Shown: positions 1-8,750 of the stretch, in pieces
How positions within the stretch are numbered: position 1 is the first letter of the stretch
Layout of the letters: every line of letters starts with the position of its first letter
Source: Planctomycetaceae bacterium
GTDB taxonomy: Bacteria; Planctomycetota; Planctomycetia; Planctomycetales; Planctomycetaceae
Assembly: GCA_947476295.1 (NCBI GenBank)
Contig: CANJQC010000046.1
Span: forward strand, 1 to 37,399
Direction: 5' to 3'
DNA: 37,399 nucleotides
Program-made: the position numbers and the translations under genes
Notes under the pieces: generated by a model
The model's database searches: none
The model's input: only the letters and a program-made list of their open reading frames with translations
What the model was told of the DNA's origin: nothing

Positions 1-401
1 TCAAGTCGCAACTCGAGCAACAGGAGCGGCTTGCCGCAGAACAACAAAAGCAAATCGATTCGATGAAGCAGCTCTGTGATGAGCTTGGACAACAATGCGA
101 CCTCGCGACGCAATCTGTGAATTTGCCTCCCGATCAACCGATTGGAACGCATGGGTATGGTGTTCGCATGATTACGGTCGCTGTCAACCTGGCGCGGGCA
201 GTTGGATTGCGAGGCGCGGAACGTGTGCGCAAAAATTTTTTGAATGGCTCGGTCTTCGTCAAAAGACTCCGTCGCGAACATCGATTCGAAACTGGCTTCA
301 GCGGCTGGGAATTGGCAGAATGAAGGAACCCCGTGGCGACAACGAAGACTTAGTTTTCATGGCCGATGACTCACTCAAACCAGATTACACTGAAAAGGTG
401 C
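1..401 (+). pseudogene. Transposase-like gene remnant (frameshifted, truncated at both ends)
   Basis: A reading frame enters from the left edge and begins with a Gln/Glu/Lys-rich coiled-coil-like stretch. It continues through a segment containing GTHGYGVRMITVAVNLARAVGL up to about position 238. There the protein-like reading moves back one base to FFEWLGLRQKTPSRTSIRNW and reaches VFMADD near 370. A second slip gives HSNQI, and a third returns to TEKVQ. The composite D-HSNQI-(T)EKV resembles the DDE-like core seen in planctomycete transposase-like proteins; that family match is from memory. Similarity stops near 400, inside the kinase gene on the other strand. The first slip sits on a T6G run in the 0-frame (aaT TTT TTG), so programmed -1 frameshifting is possible in the ancestor. 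The later slips argue that this copy is dead. I am fairly sure it is a broken gene and less sure of the exact family. Confidence 0.55.
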
Positions 402-1550
402 AGCAAACACAAACGTGTCCATGGTTGCATCAGAAGAATCGGAAGCGACATTGTCGCTCACAGGACAAAGGTCAGGCGTCGACATTCGCGAGCCGGTGCC
501 CAGCGAAACCGCGGACCGCTGGGGAGCCCCGGCGACCGTGTTGTTATTTATCCATACCTGCAATTCGGCGATTAACTGTTCGCAGGAGGCGTATCGCTGC
601 TCTGGCTGCTTGGCTGTCATCTTCTCCAGAATCTGCTGCAGCCCCAGATCCGCGTGACTGATCCGTGGGATGATCGCCGACTGATGAGCCATCAAACGTT
701 TGACGATCGTATCGGTCTCAAACATGGCCCTGCCAGTGGTCAGGAAATACAGCGTGCAGCCGAGGCTGTAGATATCGCTGCGTGCATCTGCATTTTTGGA
801 ATCCATCGCCTGTTCGGGAGACATGTAATCGATGGTTCCCATCAAGATGCCAGTCCCGGTTAACGCCGCGTCGGTGTTCATGGCATTGTTGCTATCATCA
901 AATCGAGCGATCCCCATATCCAGAATTTTTACAAGGCCCGAGTCGGCCAGCAGCAGATTCGCCGGCTTGATATCGCGATGCACAATGCCCTGACTATGGG
1001 CAAACGACAATCCTTGTGCCACTTGCAGGATGTATCCCACCGCAGATTTCAGACTGAAAGGTCCCTCAGTTTTCACCAGTGAGGAAAGGTCGGTCCCCGT
1101 GATGTATTCCATCACCAGATAATGAGTTCCCTTGAATTCACCGGCATCATAGGCCGTGACAATGTTGGGATGATTCAGCTGGGCCGCGGCCTCAACCTCG
1201 CGTTGAAATCGTCGTCGGCTGGTTTCGTCCTTGACGGGGATAACCTTCAGAGCGACTTCTCGCTTCATTGTTTTATGGCGAACCTTGTAGACCTGCCCCA
1301 TGCCCCCCTGGCCGATTTTTTCTAGGACCATGTAACTTCCAATGACCAGACTGCTGGCTTTACCACTTAATGCCAGTTGAGCTTGAAACTGAGTCAGATG
1401 GCCACTGCGCACAAGTTGTTTTGCGACCGCCTCGGGCAACGTCGTTTCCAGTGGAATCGCTGCCTTTTCAAAGCAATCCGTAATTCGATCCGCCGTCAGC
1501 AGTCCCGACTTTTCCAGGGCGTTCGTCAGTTGTGCAGTTGTGATAGCCAT
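375..1550 (-). CDS. Cytoplasmic Ser/Thr protein kinase (PknB-like)
   Basis: Hanks-type kinase that transfers phosphate from ATP to Ser/Thr of target proteins. From the start at 1550 (391 aa) there is an approximately 70-residue N-terminal extension containing LVRSGHLTQFQA, common in planctomycete kinases. The kinase domain follows: glycine loop GQGGMG near residue 80, VALK with Lys102, HRDIKPAN at 191-198, DMG in place of DFG at 211-213, and SPEQ in the activation-segment end at 244. No transmembrane helix or sensor domain follows the kinase, so it is probably soluble. An upstream in-frame start at 1631 would add 27 residues unlike the family, so ATG 1550 is preferred. The last 10 or so codons lie opposite the transposase remnant, so the C-terminus may have been altered by that insertion. 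Function as a kinase is confident; the substrate is unknown. Confidence 0.88.
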   Translation of the reverse strand: MAITTAQLTNALEKSGLLTADRITDCFEKAAIPLETTLPEAVAKQLVRSGHLTQFQAQLALSGKASSLVIGSYMVLEKIGQGGMGQVYKVRHKTMKREVALKVIPVKDETSRRRFQREVEAAAQLNHPNIVTAYDAGEFKGTHYLVMEYITGTDLSSLVKTEGPFSLKSAVGYILQVAQGLSFAHSQGIVHRDIKPANLLLADSGLVKILDMGIARFDDSNNAMNTDAALTGTGILMGTIDYMSPEQAMDSKNADARSDIYSLGCTLYFLTTGRAMFETDTIVKRLMAHQSAIIPRISHADLGLQQILEKMTAKQPEQRYASCEQLIAELQVWINNNTVAGAPQRSAVSLGTGSRMSTPDLCPVSDNVASDSSDATMDTFVFAAPFQCNLV

Positions 1551-1715
1551 GTGTTTCTCATTTAAAGTTTGACTTAGTGGTGCCTTGGAATCATTACCAC
1601 AATGTATGTCGCCTTGCTGCAGCAACCACACGGCACAGTTACGACCACGGACCGTTCACTTATCCCAGCACCTTAGACCTGATGCTAGAATGAATGATCA
1701 TATTTAGCATCTAAA

Positions 1716-2225
1716 TGCAAATTGCGTGGAACCGATGAGGGGAACCACCCCGACATTTTTCTTGCAAATCTGTCGTAATCCGAAGAACTTGTGGTTCAAC
1801 AACAATGAAGTGCGCGGCGTAACTTGTGTTCGCGTTTTTTTTACAAAATGTCGCGTACCAGAGTCGAATTCCGTTCGCTGATCGTGGCACTTCCGATAAG
1901 TGGCAACGGAGGATCTTCAGCGTGTTCACAAAGGACAGATCACGTGGCTCACAGACCGCGATCACGGCAGTTTCGCACATCAGCTTACGAATCACATAAT
2001 GGCCCGGCAACAAACCATAGATCTCCTGCACAACTGCAGCAGGTGTTTGGGAACAGCACGTTCGTCGCCTCCGTTTTCGCTTCGCAGCACCGGACGTTCG
2101 CGTTGGGGAGTCTTGAATTCGCCAATTGACAGCTCTTCTTCCCATCGCTCGTGATAGCTGACGATCAGTCGATGTGCGGTATGCTTCCGCGAGTTCAGTC
2201 GGCGTGAATTCCGGCAGCAGTGTTC
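1716..2225 (-). pseudogene. IS4-type transposase C-terminal remnant
   Basis: Reading the minus strand, three frames together give the C-terminal third of an IS4-type DDE transposase. The segments are TPTELAEAY, then YHERWEEELSIGEFKTPQR near 2105-2160 (the YREK-like region with the catalytic Glu neighbourhood), then VVQEIYGLLPGHYVIRKLM near 1985-2045, then RDLSFVNTLKILRC and a degenerate ARKMSGWFPSSVPRN at the end. Several indels separate these segments, and the N-terminal two thirds with the first catalytic Asp residues are absent. The remnant directly follows the first 47 codons of a membrane-protein gene, so it probably marks an old insertion or rearrangement. Recognition of the IS4 C-terminal motifs is good; the exact ends are approximate. 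Confidence 0.7.
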
Positions 2226-2367
2226 GGATCAAAAACGCGACCAGCGAGTAGATTGAGAAATAGACGCCGTAGACGGAGAGCACATGCCACAGATTGAGGC
2301 CGAACTGCGAGTGTCGGCACAGATGCCGCTGATAAAGCTCGTAGAAATTAATTCGAAGGATGTTCAT
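2226..2367 (-). pseudogene. N-terminal fragment of a small membrane protein
   Basis: The ATG at 2365-2367 overlaps the aminotransferase stop codon as ATGA, a typical translational coupling. The first 47 residues read naturally (NFYELYQRHLCRHSQFGLN, then a hydrophobic helix rich in V, Y, F, L). The reading then turns abruptly into transposase sequence. I do not recognise the family with confidence; the charged start followed by one hydrophobic helix suggests a polytopic inner-membrane protein that acted with the aminotransferase. Because the remaining protein is lost, the product is unlikely to work. Confidence 0.5.
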
Positions 2368-3470
2368 TTTCGTACTCGCAACTGTGCACGAATGCCTGTC
2401 GTCAGCAGGCTCAATGTTGAACTGCGAAGAGCGTCCGAAATCGTCCGCGTGATTTTCTCCACTTCGTCTTTTGTTGTTGTCAATGGCGGTGTGAATTTCA
2501 GAACGTTGGGCTCATACTGGCAAAAACCCATCAGCAACGGGCATCCGTGATGCTGCATCATCAGCAGCAGATACAGTTGAGTTGCGTTCAGGCCAAATCG
2601 CTGAATCAGGGTTTTGCGAAGATCAAGCTCGATACCAATCAGCAGTCCGAAGCTGCGGACTTCTTTGACGACACGAATTCCCGCAAGCGACTGCTGCAGG
2701 CAGTCCCGAAACATCTGACCGGTTTCAATGACGTTGGCGCGAAAGTCGTCAGCATCTTTACGTTCCAACGTATTCAGGACTGACCGGTAGCCGATCTCGT
2801 AGCCATAACGCCCGTGAAGTCGCGATGGCAGGACAGCGTTGCGAGAGTTCAGCAGATAGTTGACCCGGTCCGAATACAGAGTCATCGCAAACGGAAACAT
2901 CATGTCGCTTGTCCCTTTGCCGATCGTCATCAGATCGGGGCCGATTGACAGTTCCGACGAGCGTACGAAGGGACCCGTGCGGAACATACCAGTCTGGATC
3001 TCATCGACAAACAGCAGAACGCCTGCTTCGCGCCGAGCAATCTGCAGGTACTCCAGCAGATCCGGAGGAATCTCTCGCACTCCGCCGACGCCTTGAATGA
3101 GCTCCAGTTGAATCACTGCGACCGGAACCGTCTGCACAATCTGCCTGAGTTGCTGGATCGCATCCGCCGCGAACGGATCAACGTACAACACGTCCGGGTA
3201 AAGTGGATCCAGCCCTTGCTTGTACGAAGGCTTCGATGTGCCCGACAGAGCCAGAAGAGTCTTGCCGCCAAATCCGCCCTTGAGTGCCACGATGAACGAC
3301 TTCGGAGATTGTGCAAGCAGACCCAGCTTCAACGCATGTTCGACGGCCGAACCGCCGCTCACGGCGGGCGCATGATGTCGAAGGCCTGTCAACGAGTGAA
3401 GCCTTTGAGCAGACCGCACCCCGGATGTCGGACGATCAGCAGATACAGCAGCCCGCTTTGGTGCCGCCAC
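2364..3470 (-). CDS. Class-III PLP-dependent aminotransferase, N-terminally incomplete
   Basis: Class-III aminotransferases move an amino group to or from an omega position using pyridoxal phosphate. The visible motifs are SGGSAVEHALKLG (cofactor phosphate region), FVDEIQTGMFRTG with the PLP-binding Asp, and TIGKGTSDMMFPF with the Schiff-base Lys. The reading is 368 aa from a GTG, while the family usually has about 420-470. The residues before SGGSA (RLHSLTGLRHHAP and upstream) do not look like the normal N-terminal domain, so the 5' part seems lost or rearranged. The stop overlaps the ATG of a small membrane protein. The substrate cannot be told from sequence. The gene may be inactive because N-terminal residues that help form the dimer active site are missing. 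Confidence 0.72.
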   Translation of the reverse strand: MAAPKRAAVSADRPTSGVRSAQRLHSLTGLRHHAPAVSGGSAVEHALKLGLLAQSPKSFIVALKGGFGGKTLLALSGTSKPSYKQGLDPLYPDVLYVDPFAADAIQQLRQIVQTVPVAVIQLELIQGVGGVREIPPDLLEYLQIARREAGVLLFVDEIQTGMFRTGPFVRSSELSIGPDLMTIGKGTSDMMFPFAMTLYSDRVNYLLNSRNAVLPSRLHGRYGYEIGYRSVLNTLERKDADDFRANVIETGQMFRDCLQQSLAGIRVVKEVRSFGLLIGIELDLRKTLIQRFGLNATQLYLLLMMQHHGCPLLMGFCQYEPNVLKFTPPLTTTKDEVEKITRTISDALRSSTLSLLTTGIRAQLRVRK

Positions 3471-3687
3471 AGATCAATGCGGGCATTTAAGAAGATCTCT
3501 GAACGCAAATTTCGCAGTAAATGAATTCAAACCGCGCCATTGGCTTAATGAGACGATTCGATAATAGGCAGAGGACGGAGAGTTCTGATCAACGGACTGC
3601 ATGCCCATATTCAACAGGAAGGAGTGCCTGTGAAGATCAGTCGGTGCCAGGCTGCCATGAATCAGGTAGCGCAATGGGATCGCGAGA

Positions 3688-4070
3688 TCACATTGCTGAT
3701 AAATCGAACTTCGCAATGGCGAACAGTGTGTCCGTTTTTCTAGGAACGCCGGGGCCAGCCATAATAAAATCGAAGGGCCAGTACACGGCAACATCTCTGA
3801 TGCGAAGGATTTCCAGCCTGTCCTCAAGCTTGCCGCGACACTGAACTTCATCTGAAGAGTTTTTTTGACAGTGGCACCCGGCGTGATGTTGCCAAACATT
3901 GCCGAATACATACGATCTGAAAAATCCAGTCGAGTCTACGTGATTGATCGAAGACGCCGGAGGCGTGACTCTCTGGTATTCTCGACTTGTCGATTGGCTT
4001 TCAGGAACGATTGAACTTCCGGGTTCGGACGAAAATCGCCGCGCGTTTGCTGGTCCTTCAATCGATCCAT
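3688..4070 (-). pseudogene. Unrecognised gene broken by a stop codon and a frameshift
   Basis: An ATG at 4068-4070 opens a protein-like frame (MDRLKDQQTRGDFRPNPEVQ...) that meets a TAG at 3936-3938 after 44 codons. The same frame resumes as RLDFSDRMYSAMFGNITPG and TVKKTLQMK. It then shifts by one base at about 3850 into CRGKLEDRLEILRIRDVAVY, WPFDFIMAGPG and FAIAKFDL, ending at TGA 3688. These segments have the composition of real protein and fit head to tail, which supports one decayed gene. I do not recognise the family and see no signal peptide or motif. It lies just upstream of the truncated aminotransferase on the same strand. Confidence 0.4.
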
Positions 4071-4223
4071 AGTGAATCAGCCTAGCGTCAAAAGCTGCTT
4101 GAAGGCACTCGTGCCAGACTGGAACGAGCGGAGCGGTGGTTGTGAGTAATCAGTCGGCAAGCATGCCATTAACGCAATTGAGCCTGCGACGGAAGATCGC
4201 GGCTGCAGGTCCAGACTGCCGGA

Positions 4224-4700
4224 GTGGATTTTCGCCATAAGGCGAGTCGCCCAGGAATGTACGCCACCCAACGTCGGCGCGTTGTGTCTGAAGCAGCGAT
4301 GCAAAGTCTGGTGGCCGCGATTCTTCGCTTTCACTACACCTATCCGGATGCGGCGATTGTGTGCGGTGAACTGGAGTTTGATGACGAACAACACGACACA
4401 ATCACCAATCCAACTGTGATCGTCGAAGTGCTGTCCGACTCCACAGAAAAGTACGATCGCGGACGAAAGGCCGACCACTATCGGCAAATTGCGTCGTTGA
4501 AGGAACTGGTTCTGATCGCCCAGGATCATCCCCATATCGAGCGATTCACTCGCCGACCAGACGGCGGTTGGCTGTTTCATGAAGAAAAGAATCTGACCGC
4601 GAGTTTCGAACTTCCGTCGCTGAGAATTTCCGTGACGCTTTCGGAACTGTACCGCAACGTGCGATTCGAATCGACGACTGAGTCAGAGTCTAACGGCTGA
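4224..4700 (+). CDS. Uma2-family (DUF820) PD-(D/E)XK nuclease-like protein, short N-terminus
   Basis: The segment from YTYPDAAIVCGE through NPTVIVEVLSDSTEKYDRGRKADHYR to the C-terminal SLKELVLIAQDHPHIERFTR matches the conserved core of Uma2/DUF820 proteins. In this PD-(D/E)XK family the Asp of the YPD motif and the Glu of VEVLS are the predicted metal ligands. Family members are about 185-195 aa with an N-terminal half that starts by describing a substrate-recognition fold. Here only about 35 unrelated-looking residues precede YTYPD, so the front third is lost or scrambled. Downstream Met codons at 4257 and 4302 are alternative starts. The biological role of Uma2 proteins is unsettled; they are often numerous and mobile. 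It sits in the decayed region and may be inactive. Confidence 0.65.
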   Translation: MDFRHKASRPGMYATQRRRVVSEAAMQSLVAAILRFHYTYPDAAIVCGELEFDDEQHDTITNPTVIVEVLSDSTEKYDRGRKADHYRQIASLKELVLIAQDHPHIERFTRRPDGGWLFHEEKNLTASFELPSLRISVTLSELYRNVRFESTTESESNG

Positions 4701-4846
4701 TCAACAGCGGCGAATTGGCAGGACGCGGGAGCCCGTCAGCAGAGATTGCTTCTTCGAAAGCCCATCGCTCGCAGTTGGTCGCCGAGGCGGGATTGATTGC
4801 TGTCACTCAAAACAATCCTTCATGGTGCAGTCCAGCGGGCACACAG

Positions 4847-6382
4847 TCAATCAGTAAACCGTAACGAGAACAAGTCGGCGTCGTGGAGTACGAAGCGGAG
4901 TCGTATTTCCTGACCGACAAGCCTGCTGACGTCGGTGCTCTTCTTCCACCAGACGCTTTGGTCGATCGAATCACCGAACAATTCCTCCGAGTCTCCAAGC
5001 GAGAATCCGGGGAGCGGGTTGCCAGCGGCATCCTGGATTTCGACTCGCAGGCTACCGGCGGCTGACGTGGCGTAGTTCAGTGAGAGACGTCGGCCAGCGA
5101 ACGTCAGCGGCTTCGTGGTGATTTCACCACCACTCAGTGGAGCGTTCAGCGAGACAAAGCCGTCGAGCCGGATGGTGTAGCGTCGCAGGCGGTGCATTTC
5201 GTCTCGCCACGAACCTTCGTTGAAATGCAGCGAGATTTCATTCGCCAGGCCCGCCACGTCAGCTTTCGTTTCGAAGAGCCCGTAGCTCTGATAGTTGTCG
5301 CCGTAGATCCATCGCCCTTCGGCCTCAGGTCCGGGTCTCAGGAATGCCTCGTCCCAGCGGTGAAATGTCAGTCCGTTGCGACTGGCCATGAACAGTCCGT
5401 CTGTCACTTCAGCTCCAGTGTAGGCACCGCTGTCACTGACAGACGCCGCGAATTGTGCTCTGGTGACCGTGGGCTCCAGACGCTTTGCGTGCTCAGTCAG
5501 CGGTCGTGATACGTAGCGAGTCGGAAAGCCCAGCAGAATGTGCGGCGCTCGATAGTACGGTGCGATCTGATTTGTGTACATCTGCTGAGGCGGCGAATCC
5601 GGGTATGTCAACGCGACGGGTTCAGACCATGTCTTGAAATCAGTCGAATAAGACATACCGATGGATCTCAATCCCTTGAATTCGGCCTCACTGAAATAAC
5701 GAACATACATGGAATACCGCTGGCGATCTGAATCCCAGAACACCGTATTGTGCGAATCGAATGCCCCTGTCGTGACGACCGGAGTTTCGCTCAGTGCGGA
5801 CCAGTGAATTCCGTCCGCTGATTTGAACGTCAACAGTCCGTTGCTGCTGGTCGTTCCTCCCACGGCCTTGTAACGCTGGTCCGAAGGGCAGGCTGGGTTC
5901 GCGTCTTTGAATGGCGCGAAGTTATGAGTCTCGTAGCCACCTCGCCAAATGATGTTGTTTTCTTTCGTGCCGCTATTGTCCTGAGTCGCAGGCCAGTCAA
6001 AAAGACCGAGGGTTGGCTTCTTCCAGTGAATTCCATCGCGACTTTCGGCGTAACACACCACTTCTGATTGAGCCTGCCGCAGTGGAGGAGGGTCGATGAT
6101 GTAGCGATGGCCGCGGTAGTACATCCGATACAAATCACCATCCTGGAACACCGTCGGGTATCCGCTGGCATTTCCTTCCCAGGGCTTCTCAAACGTGAAG
6201 GCAATCTCGCGCGGTTCCGGATGATGCAGTTTCAATTCGGCTCGTCCGTCGAGTCGCTCGATCAACGCCTGATCGACAAAAAGTTCCCGCCGGGAACCGA
6301 TGTCGATCGGTTCGGCAGCGCCCGCACCAGCCGTCCAGCCAAAGATCAATAGGATCGCAATCAGGTACGACTGCCTGCACAT
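4847..6382 (-). CDS. Secreted glycosidase-like beta-propeller protein
   Basis: 511 aa with a clear Sec signal peptide (ILLIFGWTAGAGA, cleavage likely before AEPID). The mature part carries repeated GIHW-type blades (SRDGIHWKKP, SADGIHWSAL, STDFKTWSEP, SRNGLTFHRWDE) spaced like the five-bladed propellers of GH32/GH43/GH130-type enzymes. The C-terminal approximately 110 residues form a beta-rich region (GRRLSLNYATSAAGSLRVEIQD) common to planctomycete secreted proteins of this type. A purine-rich GAGGA lies about 8 bases before ATG 6380-6382, supporting the start. It probably acts outside the cytoplasm on sugar chains, but I cannot assign catalytic acids or a substrate. The gene stands alone, with a gap of over 300 bases upstream. 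Confidence 0.75.
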   Translation of the reverse strand: MCRQSYLIAILLIFGWTAGAGAAEPIDIGSRRELFVDQALIERLDGRAELKLHHPEPREIAFTFEKPWEGNASGYPTVFQDGDLYRMYYRGHRYIIDPPPLRQAQSEVVCYAESRDGIHWKKPTLGLFDWPATQDNSGTKENNIIWRGGYETHNFAPFKDANPACPSDQRYKAVGGTTSSNGLLTFKSADGIHWSALSETPVVTTGAFDSHNTVFWDSDRQRYSMYVRYFSEAEFKGLRSIGMSYSTDFKTWSEPVALTYPDSPPQQMYTNQIAPYYRAPHILLGFPTRYVSRPLTEHAKRLEPTVTRAQFAASVSDSGAYTGAEVTDGLFMASRNGLTFHRWDEAFLRPGPEAEGRWIYGDNYQSYGLFETKADVAGLANEISLHFNEGSWRDEMHRLRRYTIRLDGFVSLNAPLSGGEITTKPLTFAGRRLSLNYATSAAGSLRVEIQDAAGNPLPGFSLGDSEELFGDSIDQSVWWKKSTDVSRLVGQEIRLRFVLHDADLFSLRFTD

Positions 6383-6703
6383 GCTGGGATTCCTCAGCCG
6401 GAAAAACTTGCTGCACTTGCGGCTGAATCGATTTCAACTGCGCTTCGAAGAGAACTGTAGCACTTTGAAATCGACACCGTCAATCAGCAGCCACCTTCTG
6501 CACAGGCTGCGAACGAATCGGACGCAAAACGTTGATCATGTGGAATGGATCAAGGCTCTTCTCGGCGGAGCGAGACGGCTACTCTAATCGCAAAACTAAC
6601 GCAACGATTCCCGTCACGCACGGAAATACGCGGATGGCCCTGATTCGAGGGGATCCGCTGTGGATTTCCTCTCAAACCGTACCAGCGATCGTTTTCCTGC
6701 AGA
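6383..6703. other. Intergenic region with promoter space and one weak hairpin
   Basis: This 321-base gap lies between two minus-strand genes and should hold the promoter of the propeller gene. No convincing -35/-10 pair was seen. An imperfect hairpin occupies 6630-6658 (GCGGAT...CCCT facing AGGGG...ATCCGC) about 45 bases past the stop of the phosphodiesterase gene. It lacks a T-tract, so termination is only a possibility. Confidence 0.3.
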
Positions 6704-8542
6704 TCACTGAGTCCCGCCCGCTGGAGGTTTGACTCCGAGATAAAACGCCAATTCAACCATCAATCTTTCCAGCGGACTCATTTCCTGACGTTCGGCAAGG
6801 ACTCGTCGTGCGACATCGGGGTAATCGGTGATCAGGTTATCAACGCCGCGACTGATCATGGCCGACATGGCATATCCCTCGTTGACGGTCCAGGCGGAAA
6901 CCGTTTTGTTGCGATTGTGGGCTGCCTGTATAAACGCACGCGAGGCAATGGAACTTTTGACGGCGAGAAAATCTGCTTTCGCGCGAGTCAGGTCACCAGC
7001 TACGACGGCAGTCAGCAGCCCAACGGTCCACTCAGGACGGAGCGCCTTCACCTTTTCGATTCCTTTGGACTCAAGCGACATCACCACAATCTCAGACTCC
7101 ATTTCAAAGCGCTCGACAAGTTCAATTACACGATTCTCCAGATCCTGAGTATGGCCGTAGTACTTTAGCTCAATGTTGATCTGAACATTTCCCTTGCAGG
7201 TTTGCAGAACTTCTTCGAGCGTCGGTACTCTTTCGTCTTTGAATCTCGGATCAAAGTAACTTCCAATATCAATCGACCGCAGTTCGTCCGCCGTTGCCGC
7301 CCAGATCTTAACCGGATTGCCGGCTACCTTGGCCAGATCACTGTCGTGTGCGACAACCACAACACCGTCTTTAGATTCCTGCACATCAATCTCGATCCAA
7401 TCCGTTCCGTCTTCGATCGCTTGACGAATCGCAGCAAGCGTGTTTTCGGGAGCCGCCCCGGCTCCGCCTCGATGTGCGGTGATCTCGACACGATCTTCCA
7501 GGTGCATAGTGTGAATCGCCGAAACTCCAACTACACCCGCAATTAACGCAACAATCACACTGATGACAAGCATTCGTCCGCGCGTAAGATTCCCGGGCAG
7601 CAGGCGAGTCGTCTGTTCAGAAATTTCAGGCAGGGAAACTTCACCATGTGCAGCGAGCTTGAGGTAAAGCAAACCCAGCAACGAAGCGCATGTGGCGTTA
7701 CTTAACAGAGTCGTCACCAGATTCGTGATCGCGGCAATCACCATCACCAGACCAACGGTAAGTATCAGCGCCCGGAGCGAACCCGTTGCCAGCGGAACGA
7801 TCAATTGTCCAAATTTTACAACAACCACCGAAACAATGAATCCAACCGTGATGTTGAAAACTGCCCATGAAATGAAGGCTTTGGAAATTGTCAGTCGGTG
7901 ACCCAGCGCTCGTTGTTGGCTTTCCTTCAATGCGTTGCCGGGGCTGAGTTTCTCGTACAGCAGCAATTGAGTGGCAAACGCCCAGCCTGTGATCTTTTGC
8001 AGCATCAAGCCTGCCATCACCAGTAAGATCATGCTGATGAGCGAGACTGCAAGCCAAAATCTTGGCGGTTTGTCTGTCAAGTAGAAGTTGATGTCGTGGT
8101 CAGTCAGCAGCAGCCAGAACAGGCCGCCACATGCCGCGAGAAAGGGAATTGCCACAACCGCGAGACGAGCGACGACGCGACTGGTCAGCCGCAGGATCTG
8201 TGCTGAGTTAGCGGCCACGAACACTAAAACGCTTCTGGGCTGAAACTGCTTTTGCTGTTCGGCTCCAATGCAAACCGTCATTAAGACAGCCATCTCGAGG
8301 GCAAAGATGCACACGACGGTACCGCCAACAAGCACGAAGGCAATCCAGCCAAGCGGATGCAGCAAAAATCGAGCGATATCCGCGTCGGCCAATACGGTTC
8401 GCCCAGACGCCACGAGAAACAGGCGAAACAACAGGCTAACCATCGGCGTCAGGAGAAGAAGCGTGATGGCTTTGAATAACAGGTCACTGACAATCAGTGT
8501 CTTTCCGCAGGCACGCAGGTTTCCTGCAATCTCTTTAAACAT
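6704..8542 (-). CDS. Membrane-anchored glycerophosphodiester phosphodiesterase
   Basis: 612 aa in two parts. Residues 1-350 contain about seven or eight hydrophobic helices, matching the membrane domain fused to some GDPD enzymes (GPDPase_memb type, as in Bacillus YqgC-like proteins). Residues 353-600 form the TIM-barrel phosphodiesterase: HRGG at 357-360, PENT at 365-368, EID at 384-386 and HD at 399-400, plus IELKYYG and the closing AWTVNEG and NLITDYPD motifs. All catalytic residues (the two His, Glu, Asp) are present. The enzyme would hydrolyse glycerophosphodiesters to glycerol-3-phosphate and an alcohol at the membrane, in phospholipid recycling or lipid-anchor processing. ATG 8540-8542 has GAAAG upstream. 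It is transcribed alone or from a promoter in the preceding 200 bases. Confidence 0.92.
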   Translation of the reverse strand: MFKEIAGNLRACGKTLIVSDLLFKAITLLLLTPMVSLLFRLFLVASGRTVLADADIARFLLHPLGWIAFVLVGGTVVCIFALEMAVLMTVCIGAEQQKQFQPRSVLVFVAANSAQILRLTSRVVARLAVVAIPFLAACGGLFWLLLTDHDINFYLTDKPPRFWLAVSLISMILLVMAGLMLQKITGWAFATQLLLYEKLSPGNALKESQQRALGHRLTISKAFISWAVFNITVGFIVSVVVVKFGQLIVPLATGSLRALILTVGLVMVIAAITNLVTTLLSNATCASLLGLLYLKLAAHGEVSLPEISEQTTRLLPGNLTRGRMLVISVIVALIAGVVGVSAIHTMHLEDRVEITAHRGGAGAAPENTLAAIRQAIEDGTDWIEIDVQESKDGVVVVAHDSDLAKVAGNPVKIWAATADELRSIDIGSYFDPRFKDERVPTLEEVLQTCKGNVQINIELKYYGHTQDLENRVIELVERFEMESEIVVMSLESKGIEKVKALRPEWTVGLLTAVVAGDLTRAKADFLAVKSSIASRAFIQAAHNRNKTVSAWTVNEGYAMSAMISRGVDNLITDYPDVARRVLAERQEMSPLERLMVELAFYLGVKPPAGGTQ

Positions 8543-8750
8543 TCCTGGAATCTTTCAACAACCAATTGTAGTGCTACCAACCGAACCCATCCTGTGCGGC
8601 TTTCAACACATTGTCAAGCAGGCAACGATTCGCCAGTTTACCGACTCTGCGTCCATCGCGAACTTCTGTGAATGTGGCAGGCAAAAGCGGAAGACAAGGT
8701 TGCCATTCAGATCGTAAATTGAAACTGGGCTGTGGTTCGCGGGTCGAGAC

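Noticed and set aside
3942-3970. Short hairpin ACGCC-GGA-GGCGT near 3950
   Set aside because: It lies within the decayed gene's reading and has only a 5-bp stem; no second copy or T-tract was seen.
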